From Marinobacter sp. 2_MG-2023 (lineage in GTDB: Bacteria; Pseudomonadota; Gammaproteobacteria; Pseudomonadales; Oleiphilaceae), in NCBI RefSeq assembly GCF_030546935.1, contig NZ_JAUOPH010000001.1, positions 62,001 through 126,000 on the forward strand: a stretch of 64,000 bases of DNA, read 5' to 3'. Under the pieces are notes generated by a model. It had not been told where the DNA came from. It ran no database searches and saw nothing but the letters and a program-made list of their open reading frames with translations. Both the position numbers and the translations under genes were made by a program. Positions 53,764 through 62,039 of this stretch are shown here, one piece after another. The number at the start of each line of letters is the position of its first letter. Position 1 is the stretch's first letter.

Positions 53764-56424
53764 TCAGTCTTCCGGGGCGTCGAAGGGGTTGTTGTAGTAC
53801 TGGGCGCCTATGTCGAGCCATTCGTATATGAGGCGGAGTTCGGCAGCGGACAGGAAATCCTCATGTGTTCCGCCGGGGGCAAATACAGCCCGGAATCGGG
53901 TACTGGCCAAAGCGCCATTCACAGACATGCTTTCTCTGACCGCAACCGGCGCAAAAATGGGCGTTGGCAGACCAGTTACTTCATCCAGTATCGGGTCTCC
54001 ATTTTCATCTCTGAGGACATCCCCCGTATCAATCATTGTGTCCACCAGCACACCACCTGGAGTGAGCTCCTGCTCGTTATCCGGAAACAGCAGTTCTCGA
54101 TAAGCCTTGAAATGCAATGGCTCGGCGTCTGAGGGACCATCTGTGAGATCCAGTTGTGCAGCCGCCACAGCATCGGCGCCTGCCGCATCACTGTTGGTAT
54201 GGCAACCAGTGCAAGTGTAATCATCAATCACCTCTTCCTGACCGGCGACCATACCCAGAATTTCCCGATTCAGGCCCCAGAGCGGATGGATGTGCGATTC
54301 ATAATTGATAACCGTGCGGCAATTGGCGGCCCAGTCGTTTTCGCACACACCGGAAATCGGCTTTGGAGTATCCAGTTCTTCGTATGCCAGAGAAAGATCC
54401 GCAACGCTGTTAGCAAAATCGACCCATTCATCTGCAAAGTACACTGGGTCAGGCGATGGCTCGCGGATACCGTTTACCCGGGAATAAACTTCGGCCATGG
54501 TCTCGCCTATATCAGCGAACAGTGTTGAATCTGTGTTAGGGAAAGGTGCACCCGTTGTGCTCGCGCCCGACCAGACAGGTGCCGGGCCGGCGCCCGGTCG
54601 GCCATGGGGGACAGGCGATCCGGCGTCGTGGCAGCCCTGACATTCCAGGGTTTCGCCGGGGCGAACCGACAGCCAGTTCTGGTGCCGGTCACTGGTTCGT
54701 CGGCCCTCGGCATCCAATACACTGACCGCAAAGGCAACGTTCGCGGGCACAGCTACTTTCACTGAGCCATCTGGCTCAATCGGGACGTAGCCCAGAATTT
54801 CCCGCATGAGCTGATTGCGACTGCGACCAAAGGCGCTGTTATCAAAGTCGTATACATTCTCATCGGGCATGGATACCGGTTTTTCCAGGCGTAAAAACCT
54901 TGCGGGGCGCTCTGCCGCCGTAGTTTGGACAGGGTCGGCAGTTGCTGCAATCCCATTCGGAGCCGTATCTACGCCATCCATGTCATATACACTTCGTATA
55001 TGCAGAATACCGTAGCCTTCGTCGGCCAACTGTGCAGCATCATCAACAACCTGGGCATCGGAAATGAAGCCTTCCAACGGGCGCTCACGCATCAGCAAAG
55101 CCCCATCAAACTGCTCACCCTCTGAAGGCTCCACCACGGGCCGTTGAGTACCGCTTGCTACATCCAGTAGCCAAAGACCATAAACCGGGGGCGCGGGAAC
55201 ATAGTCAGCAGAAACCAGGCGTTCTTCTGTGCAGTTAACGATCCGGTTTGATGAGACCTCTGTGAGCCTGCAGGGCGTCCAACTTACGAGGTATCGACCA
55301 GTGCTATCCATCAATGGTGATATAGACCCGTAGCGGCCCTGCAATGAAAGCTCACCGTCAAGCGAAATACCTGAAATCAGAGGGCGCTGCCCCGAACCGG
55401 CGCTGCCATCAATGCGCAACCCTGCTTCAACATAGTTTTCAATATCCACCAATGCTGGAGCCGACGCATAGTCGTCGCTTTCAAACGGGCGCAGTTGCAC
55501 CAACAAATCGCCAGACTCGGTCTTCCGGGACTTCAGGTACTGAACGTTGTTCGCCCCCTCCACGGAATCATGAGAATTGCGTCCATATAAATAAGTAAGC
55601 CCGGTTCCGTCGGGATTCACCTTATAGAGATTGACGCCATTGTTACGGGTCTGACCCGCGTTGTCCCAACGGCTGAATACAATACTGCCATCGTCAGTAA
55701 CCAGTGGATCAAGGTCGTGACTCTGGTTGAACGTTATCTGCTGAATATTTTCGCCGTCGTCATCCATGGTGTGAAGCACGAATGCAGGCGCATCCCGGTT
55801 CTCGTCAAGGCCGGCAAACTGGCCCTTGCCCTCATCCAGCAATACCGCTTTGGAGATACGTTGCCGGGTGGATGAAAACACAATGCGGCCATCGGGCAGA
55901 TAGGCGGGCGCCACATCCTGACCGGCTTTGGCCGTTACGTCTGAAACGATAATTCTGCGTAACAGATCAGTTGTACGATCATATTCCCAAATGTTCCAGG
56001 TGGGCTGATCTTCCTCATCGGCGCCTTCGATTTCAGGTGCCCGCATGGCAAACAGAACGCGTTCACCATCATGGGAAACGTGCAGGTCTTTTACGTCGTA
56101 ACGAAGGCGGCCAGAGTCGTCGAGAAACCCTGCGCCGGAAAAAGCTCTGGAGGAGATATCAACAGCGTCAGCATCTATCGCCGCACTGGACTTCAGAAAT
56201 AGACGCGCCCCCGGACGAAACCCCGAAGGATCTGCCAGGTTATCTTCAATCAGCGCTCCGCTGTTGTCGTCGAAAAGTAATGGCCGCTTCACATAGGCAA
56301 CCGGATTCTCAACCACCACGGGATCCGCTTGCTGGCTGTCAGTGCTGGACAGACAGCCGGTAAGTGCCACTGCCATGCTGAGGCAGAGCAGTGACCTGAT
56401 AATCTCGCTCGGTTTATGAGGCAC
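53764..56424 (-). CDS. HzsA-related di-haem lipoprotein
   Basis: The 886-residue protein has a lipobox (SMAVALTGCLSS) and an N-terminal propeller-like region with DGRIVFSSTR and DGSIVFSRWD repeats. A middle domain (GYVPIEPDGSVKVAVPANVA, RPGETLECQGCHD) matches the hydrazine synthase alpha-subunit domain, and CXXCH motifs lie at C595 and C738. The GTG at 56424 is chosen because GGAG lies upstream and it exposes the lipobox. Related proteins are widespread outside anammox bacteria, so hydrazine synthesis is not implied. It is the first gene of the minus-strand run. Confidence 0.83.
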   Translation of the reverse strand: MPHKPSEIIRSLLCLSMAVALTGCLSSTDSQQADPVVVENPVAYVKRPLLFDDNSGALIEDNLADPSGFRPGARLFLKSSAAIDADAVDISSRAFSGAGFLDDSGRLRYDVKDLHVSHDGERVLFAMRAPEIEGADEEDQPTWNIWEYDRTTDLLRRIIVSDVTAKAGQDVAPAYLPDGRIVFSSTRQRISKAVLLDEGKGQFAGLDENRDAPAFVLHTMDDDGENIQQITFNQSHDLDPLVTDDGSIVFSRWDNAGQTRNNGVNLYKVNPDGTGLTYLYGRNSHDSVEGANNVQYLKSRKTESGDLLVQLRPFESDDYASAPALVDIENYVEAGLRIDGSAGSGQRPLISGISLDGELSLQGRYGSISPLMDSTGRYLVSWTPCRLTEVSSNRIVNCTEERLVSADYVPAPPVYGLWLLDVASGTQRPVVEPSEGEQFDGALLMRERPLEGFISDAQVVDDAAQLADEGYGILHIRSVYDMDGVDTAPNGIAATADPVQTTAAERPARFLRLEKPVSMPDENVYDFDNSAFGRSRNQLMREILGYVPIEPDGSVKVAVPANVAFAVSVLDAEGRRTSDRHQNWLSVRPGETLECQGCHDAGSPVPHGRPGAGPAPVWSGASTTGAPFPNTDSTLFADIGETMAEVYSRVNGIREPSPDPVYFADEWVDFANSVADLSLAYEELDTPKPISGVCENDWAANCRTVINYESHIHPLWGLNREILGMVAGQEEVIDDYTCTGCHTNSDAAGADAVAAAQLDLTDGPSDAEPLHFKAYRELLFPDNEQELTPGGVLVDTMIDTGDVLRDENGDPILDEVTGLPTPIFAPVAVRESMSVNGALASTRFRAVFAPGGTHEDFLSAAELRLIYEWLDIGAQYYNNPFDAPED

Positions 56425-56652
56425 GTGCCCTGGCTCCGCTAAAAAAACTACGTAATTGCCCTGCGGCGAATGAAATTCATGACATAAATTAAGTCTGTGC
56501 CGCACTATAGCTCTACGGGTTTTACGTAAGTAAATGTAACTACGTGGCGTACCCCACAAAAATCCATATTAATTGCAAGTATAAACTATTAACAATTGTC
56601 AAATTGGCCTATTGTGCCGAAGCCAAAAAACAAAGCCATCGAGGACAGCGAC
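56425..56652. promoter_or_regulatory. divergent control region of the haem/energiser locus
   Basis: These 228 AT-rich bases separate the HzsA-like gene (minus) from the haem protein gene (plus) and must hold both promoters. ACTACGT occurs twice in the same orientation (56447-56453 and 56539-56545) and TTACGTAA once at 56522-56529. A candidate minus-strand -10 (TATAGT) lies near 56500. The repeats could be an operator. No known regulator site was recognised. Confidence 0.35.
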
Positions 56653-57888
56653 ATGAAAGCCCCAGAAAGAATGCGCCCGAGCGCATTCAAGGCCTGCAGT
56701 ATGTCACTCCTGATTCTGTTGACCGCAACCTACGCGGTTACTGCGAGCGCAGGAGCGCGGGAACAGGCCAAGCGGATTCACGACCGTATTGCAGGCGTGC
56801 CACCATCCGCCGAGGTTCTTGATGACATGGAAAGCTACATTACCGGGGGTAGTCCTATTGAAGCCGCCAGACTCGCAATGGATGATCCGGCCTTCTACGA
56901 CGCAACTATCAAAAATTTCGCTGCGCCATGGACCAATGAGGCCATGACCCCGTTCGTGCCGCTTAATGATTACACAGCAACCGTAATCGGCCTGGTGCGG
57001 GATGGAGCAGATTTTCGCGAAGTCCTGTTTGGCGACGTGCTTTATGTGGGTGACTCAGCGCTCGGACTGCCCTCCTATTCACCCTCTAATAACACCCACT
57101 ACGAAGAACTGGAAGAGAGCGGCGAGCCCCTGCAGGACGCCCTTCAGCGGGTAAACCAATCCACTTTTAACGGCCTTCCGCCCGACGCTACCGCCGGTGT
57201 TATCACCTCCCGGGCAGCAGCCCGAGCATTTTTCAGTGCCGGCACCAACCGGGCCATGTTCCGCTTTACCCTGATCAACCACATGTGCAGCGATCTGGAA
57301 CAAGTTGCAGATACTTCTTTGCCCACGGACAGGATTCGTCAGGATGTTTCCCGAAGCCCTGGCGGCGACAGCCGGGTCTTCCTGAATAACTGCGTGGGCT
57401 GCCACACAGGCATGGATCCGATGACACAGGCTTTCGCCTACTACGATTACGAATACAACCAGGACAGCGACCCGGACGGGGCCCTTGGCAGGCTGGTTTA
57501 TAACACGGTCAACGACATTGATCCTGAGACTCAATCGCGGGTGAAGGCCAAGTACCATATTAACTCTGCCACGTTTGAGGGGGGCTATGTGACACCTGAT
57601 GAGCAGTGGGACAACTATTGGCGACAGGGAGCTAATCGTCGCCTGGGCTGGGATGACGCCTTGCCCGGCTCAGGAAATGGTGCAAAAAGTCTTGGCGAGG
57701 AATGGGCTCACTCAAAGGCTTTCGCTGAGTGCCAGGTGAAAAAGGTGTTCACAAACGTATGCCTGCGTCCGCCTTCGGACAGTATCGATCATAACCAGGT
57801 CTCAGCGATGGTAGCCAGCTTCGAGGCTAGCAATTTCGATCTGAAGCAGGTATTCGCCGAATCAGCCGTTTACTGTGCCGGGGAGTAA
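56653..57888 (+). CDS. exported mono-haem protein with DUF1588/PSD-type haem motif
   Basis: The 411-residue protein has a signal peptide (LTATYAVTASAGA), then RIHDRIAGVPPSAEVLDDM and a C-terminal haem motif CVGCH at C247 in NNCVGCHTGMDPMTQAFAYY. That motif followed by MDP-x-AF is the arrangement seen in Planctomycete-type DUF1588/DUF1592 cytochrome domains. A GAGG lies 8 bases before the ATG at 56653. It is divergent from the HzsA-like gene and 7 bases before the LamG gene. It probably acts in the periplasm with its neighbours. Confidence 0.78.
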   Translation: MKAPERMRPSAFKACSMSLLILLTATYAVTASAGAREQAKRIHDRIAGVPPSAEVLDDMESYITGGSPIEAARLAMDDPAFYDATIKNFAAPWTNEAMTPFVPLNDYTATVIGLVRDGADFREVLFGDVLYVGDSALGLPSYSPSNNTHYEELEESGEPLQDALQRVNQSTFNGLPPDATAGVITSRAAARAFFSAGTNRAMFRFTLINHMCSDLEQVADTSLPTDRIRQDVSRSPGGDSRVFLNNCVGCHTGMDPMTQAFAYYDYEYNQDSDPDGALGRLVYNTVNDIDPETQSRVKAKYHINSATFEGGYVTPDEQWDNYWRQGANRRLGWDDALPGSGNGAKSLGEEWAHSKAFAECQVKKVFTNVCLRPPSDSIDHNQVSAMVASFEASNFDLKQVFAESAVYCAGE

Positions 57889-57895
57889 GAGCGCC

Positions 57896-60400
57896 ATGAC
57901 AACCAAAATCCGTAATCAGAGAAACGCTATGCGCTCTGTGGCAACGATCGCTACACTGGTAATAACAACATTCCTGCTCAGCGCATGCGGCGGTGAATCT
58001 ACAGAGACATTACCAAATACCGCCTCCAGCTCAGACTCTATCAGCTACACCGGGCCCACCCCGGCAAGCGATGACGTGCAGAACTTCAAGCTCAGCGTCT
58101 GGGACAACCTAGTGCAAGACAACCGTTGTGGTTCGTGCCACGGCACCGGAGGGCAGTCACCCACATTCGTTGACAGTGAGAACATCAACACTGCCTACTC
58201 CCAGGCCAATTCCGTCGTGAGCCTGTCGAACCCCTCCCAATCTCTGATGGTGACCAAGGTTGCCGGCGGCCACAATTGCTGGACAAGCAGTGATGCAGTT
58301 TGTGCTGATATTCTTACGACCTACATATCGAACTGGGCCGGGGGAACATCAAACTCAGCCAAGACTATCGAGCTTAGTGCACCTGCCATCAAAGACCCGG
58401 GAAATACGGTTCCCTTCCCTACTGACCCAGAAGATTTTGAAACTTACGTCTACAAACCCTTACTCGAGAAATACTGCAGTGATTGCCATGGCGATAGCGG
58501 TCAAACGCCCTATATTGCCAGCAGCAATATCGAAACCGCCTACGAGCAGTCCAAGAGCCGGATTAACCTGGCCACTCCTGAAAACTCCAGGTTTGTCGTG
58601 CGACTCGCGTTTGACGCCCACAATTGTTGGTCAGCAGACTGTCAGAGCGATGCAGCGGAAATGGAATCAGCTATTCTGGCGCTTTCTGCAGAGCAGGAAC
58701 TCGAGCCAGTAGACGCGGATCTGGTTACCAGTAAAGCACTGGTTCTGGACAACGATGGTCTGCTGGCAAATGCCGGCGGACGCTTTGAAGACAACATCAT
58801 TGCCCTTTACGAATTCAAGGCTGGCGATGGCCAGACCGCGTTCGATACCAGTGGTGTATCCCCCGCCCTGAACCTGACGCTCAGCGGAAATGTGGACTGG
58901 GTCGGCGGATGGGGCGTAGATATGGGCCCGGCCGTGCAAACGGACCAGGGCGGCACTGTGCCAGCAGGTAAAGCTCAGGGCTCTACCGCAGACAGTCGCA
59001 AACTACACACCTTGCTGACCGGTACTGGCGAATACGCCATCGAGGCCTGGGTGGCCCCCGGCAATATCACGCAGGAAGACGCCAGAATCGTCACCTATTC
59101 CGGCTCTGCCAGCACTCGTAACATGACACTGAGCCAGTCTCTGCAGCGCTATGAAGTACTGCACCGCAGCAGTACAAGCGACGAGAACACTCCATTCGCA
59201 ACGCAAGACGGCGACAAACTCCTGCAGGCCACCCTGCAACATGTTGTTGTGAACTATTCCCTCGGTACAGGCCGACAGATCTTCGTAAATGGTCAACAGT
59301 CCGGTGATATAGACCCGGATGACGCCGGCCTGCTCTCAGAGTGGGACAACAGTTTTGCACTGGTTCTGGGTAACGAAACCGATGGCAAATCAGCCTGGCA
59401 GGGGGCCATCCGTATGGTGGCCATCCACGACCGGGCCTTGACCCCGTCTCAGATTCAGGCCAACTTTGAAGTGGGCGTCGGCCAGAAGTTCTTCTTGCTA
59501 TTCAGCGTGTCTGAACTTGTTGGACTTAACGACAGCTTTATTGTTTTCGAAGTCAGTCAGTTTGACAGTTTCAGCTATCGATTCACCAGCCCGTTCTTTA
59601 TCAGCCTTGATGAAACGGTTGAGCCTTCCAACATTCCGCTCCAGGGGATGCGTCTCGGCATAAACGGCAAAGAGGCCACCGTAGGTCAAGCCTGGGCCAA
59701 TCTGGATCTGGTTCTGGATAGCGAATTCTATGAGCCCGGAACGGGCCAGCCCTTATCAAGACTAGGCACCATTATCGCCCTGGAAAACGGGCCTGAAAGC
59801 GATGAATTTTTCCTGACATTTGATCGTTTGGGCTCTGAGGAATACTCACGTACAGAGCCTGTACTGCCACAGACGGCTTCACCGGCCGACCTGCCAGCTT
59901 CATCAAGCATTGGTTTGAAAACCTTCGACGAGATCAACGAATCTATGGCTCGCATGACCGGCGTCTCCAAAACTCAGGCCGCTGTTACCAGCACCTTCAA
60001 CACGGTTAAACAACAGCTACCCACCATTGAGAATATTGATGGCTTCCTGTCCTCGCACCAGATGGCTGTCACTCAAATGGCCATTCAGTACTGCGATGCT
60101 CTTATATCGGACGGTCAAGCCAGAGCGGACTTTTTCCCCGGTTTTAATTTTTCTGCTCCTCCCGCAACAGCGTTTGAGCACGGTGGTAAGAGCCTTATAA
60201 CAGACCGGCTGTTAGAGCGCTTCGTGGGTGTCAATCTATCTACCCAACCTACCGCACTGGAAGTTGAGACGGAAGTGGGCGACCTGATAGCCAAGCTGTC
60301 TGACTGTGGAGTAGACGGTTGCGCCGAAGACCGTACCGAAACAATTGTTAAAGCAAGCTGTGCCGCTGTGCTTGGCAGCGCCACAACCCTGGTTCAGTAG
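57896..60400 (+). CDS. LamG-domain lipoprotein with two duplicated c-type haem domains
   Basis: The 834-residue protein has a lipobox (TTFLLSACGGES). Two haem domains contain CGSCH at C78 and CSDCH at C194, each followed exactly 48 residues later by HNCW (H126, H242). A LamG concanavalin-like domain spans about 300-525 (ALYEFKAGDG to DRALTPSQIQANF), and the C-terminal 300 residues are uncharacterised with a cysteine pair near the end. LamG folds bind glycans or proteins. The ATG at 57896 lies 7 bases after the previous stop; a GTG at 57875 is possible but would lose the compact lipoprotein signal. Confidence 0.82.
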   Translation: MTTKIRNQRNAMRSVATIATLVITTFLLSACGGESTETLPNTASSSDSISYTGPTPASDDVQNFKLSVWDNLVQDNRCGSCHGTGGQSPTFVDSENINTAYSQANSVVSLSNPSQSLMVTKVAGGHNCWTSSDAVCADILTTYISNWAGGTSNSAKTIELSAPAIKDPGNTVPFPTDPEDFETYVYKPLLEKYCSDCHGDSGQTPYIASSNIETAYEQSKSRINLATPENSRFVVRLAFDAHNCWSADCQSDAAEMESAILALSAEQELEPVDADLVTSKALVLDNDGLLANAGGRFEDNIIALYEFKAGDGQTAFDTSGVSPALNLTLSGNVDWVGGWGVDMGPAVQTDQGGTVPAGKAQGSTADSRKLHTLLTGTGEYAIEAWVAPGNITQEDARIVTYSGSASTRNMTLSQSLQRYEVLHRSSTSDENTPFATQDGDKLLQATLQHVVVNYSLGTGRQIFVNGQQSGDIDPDDAGLLSEWDNSFALVLGNETDGKSAWQGAIRMVAIHDRALTPSQIQANFEVGVGQKFFLLFSVSELVGLNDSFIVFEVSQFDSFSYRFTSPFFISLDETVEPSNIPLQGMRLGINGKEATVGQAWANLDLVLDSEFYEPGTGQPLSRLGTIIALENGPESDEFFLTFDRLGSEEYSRTEPVLPQTASPADLPASSSIGLKTFDEINESMARMTGVSKTQAAVTSTFNTVKQQLPTIENIDGFLSSHQMAVTQMAIQYCDALISDGQARADFFPGFNFSAPPATAFEHGGKSLITDRLLERFVGVNLSTQPTALEVETEVGDLIAKLSDCGVDGCAEDRTETIVKASCAAVLGSATTLVQ

Positions 60401-60412
60401 AGGACAACGCTC

Positions 60413-61987
60413 ATGTTCATTCGTAAATCCCGTAAACGGCCTCTGGCCAATGGCGAGCCCCTCTTCCACAGCGACCACTCCCGGCCACGCTCCCGCAGGG
60501 AGTTCATTGCCCAGGGTATGATGGCAGGCACCGCAACGGTGTTCGGGGCCTCGGTGTTCAGCCTGTTCTCCAGCCCTGCACAGGCTGCAGTTGCGCTTTC
60601 CCCGGACCTGGAAAGCCTTAAAAGTGGCTGTGGCATCGCAGTCCAGGGGGCCGGCAAGATACCATTTATCTGTTTCGATCTGGCCGGAGGTGCAAATATT
60701 GCCGGCTCCAATGTGCTAATGGGGAAATCCGGTGGTCAGAAGGACTTTCTGAGTACCGCTGGCTACAGCAAGCTGGGCTTGCCCGGTGACATGCTGCCCA
60801 ACGATCCATCGTTCGTGAATGAAGAACTGGGGTTGGCATTTCACTCAGACAGCGCCTTTCTGCGCGGTATTCAACAGAGCACCAGTGCCGGCACCCGCGC
60901 CGCAACTAACGGCGCGATCATCGCGGCCCGTTCGGAGAACGATACCGGCAACAACCCTCACAACCCCATGTACGGAATTCACAGAGCCGGTGCGGATGGC
61001 TCTCTGCTCTCTCTGGTTGGTTCGCAAAGCACCGACTCGGGAGGTAACTCTCTGGCACCTATGGACCTGATCAACCCGCAAGCAAGACCTACCAAGATTG
61101 ACAGGCCATCGGACGTAACCGGCCTGGTCGACGTTGGCGATCTGATTGGCATATTGGATCAGGGCGATGCGGTGGCGGTTATGGAGTCTATCCAGCGCAT
61201 CAGTGATAAAAAAATGCACAGGATGGACACCGGCATTTCGACAGACGATATTGTTAAAGACCTGGTTCGCTGTGGGTACGTCAAGAGTGCCGACCTGGCT
61301 GCCCGCTTTGGCAACCCGTCATCTTTGGACCCGGTGGCCGATACGGACATCGTTGGGCCCGGCGGAATATTCTCGAGCACTGAGTTTAATAGTAATCGTG
61401 AGTTCCAGAAAACTGCCTCTGTAATGAAGCTGGTTCTCAGCGGCTATGCTGGCGCAGGCACAGTTACTATGGGTGGCTACGACTACCACACAGGTGAAAG
61501 GGCAACCGGCGAGCGACGGGACGAACTTGCAGGCCGCTGCATGGGCGCCTGCCTCGAATACGCAGCAAGGTTGGGAGTACCATTAATGCTGTACGTGTTC
61601 AGTGATGGCTCAGTTTCCAGTAATGGCCGCCTGGATGATTCACCGGATGGACGGGGTAAAGGCGAGTGGACAGGCGACAACCAGCAAACGGCCGCCTCCT
61701 TTTTCCTGGTTTACAACCCAAACGGACGCCCGACCCCCATCCGTAACCAGGTCGGCTTCATGCGCGCGGATGCGTCCGTGGAAACCGCCTCCAGCCCGGC
61801 AGCCAACAATGTAAATCAGCTGGTGCAAACCGTTTTGCTTAATTACATGGCACTGCATGGTGAACAGAATGATTTCGCTTCGAAGTTCATGGGGCATGGC
61901 CTCGGCAATTCAGACAGTCGGGACAGATTGATCGCGTTTGAAAATGTAGTCAGCGGTACAATCCCACCCAAAACGCCTACTCCATAG
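60413..61987 (+). CDS. Tat-exported DUF1501-like protein
   Basis: The 524-residue protein has a twin-arginine signal (RSRREFIAQGMMAG, RR at 28-29) with a hydrophobic stretch and AQAA cleavage site. The body resembles DUF1501/sulfatase-like proteins in outline (PFICFDLAGGANIAGS, GYDYHTGERATGERRDELAG, VFSDGS), but the identification is by pattern only. Tat export implies folding, and often cofactor loading, in the cytoplasm. DUF1501 proteins are commonly paired with PSD/DUF1549-type cytochromes in Planctomycetes, as here. GAGG lies upstream of the ATG. Confidence 0.72.
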   Translation: MFIRKSRKRPLANGEPLFHSDHSRPRSRREFIAQGMMAGTATVFGASVFSLFSSPAQAAVALSPDLESLKSGCGIAVQGAGKIPFICFDLAGGANIAGSNVLMGKSGGQKDFLSTAGYSKLGLPGDMLPNDPSFVNEELGLAFHSDSAFLRGIQQSTSAGTRAATNGAIIAARSENDTGNNPHNPMYGIHRAGADGSLLSLVGSQSTDSGGNSLAPMDLINPQARPTKIDRPSDVTGLVDVGDLIGILDQGDAVAVMESIQRISDKKMHRMDTGISTDDIVKDLVRCGYVKSADLAARFGNPSSLDPVADTDIVGPGGIFSSTEFNSNREFQKTASVMKLVLSGYAGAGTVTMGGYDYHTGERATGERRDELAGRCMGACLEYAARLGVPLMLYVFSDGSVSSNGRLDDSPDGRGKGEWTGDNQQTAASFFLVYNPNGRPTPIRNQVGFMRADASVETASSPAANNVNQLVQTVLLNYMALHGEQNDFASKFMGHGLGNSDSRDRLIAFENVVSGTIPPKTPTP

Positions 61988-62007
61988 AGCAAGATCGCGA
62001 TAACCGG

Positions 62008-62039
62008 GCCTCCTGAATCGACGTCACGATTCGGGAGGC
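62008..62039. terminator. hairpin between the DUF1501-like gene and apbE
   Basis: GCCTCCTGAATCG at 62008-62020 pairs with CGATTCGGGAGGC at 62027-62039 at 12 of 13 positions, with a 6-base loop. It spans the apbE stop codon and lies 21 bases after the plus-strand stop, so it can end transcription from both sides. No clear T-run was seen. Confidence 0.7.

Noticed and set aside
53764-56424. Hydrazine synthase and anammox metabolism
   Set aside because: Only one HzsA-like domain is present, without HzsB/C or other anammox genes; the family is wider than anammox.
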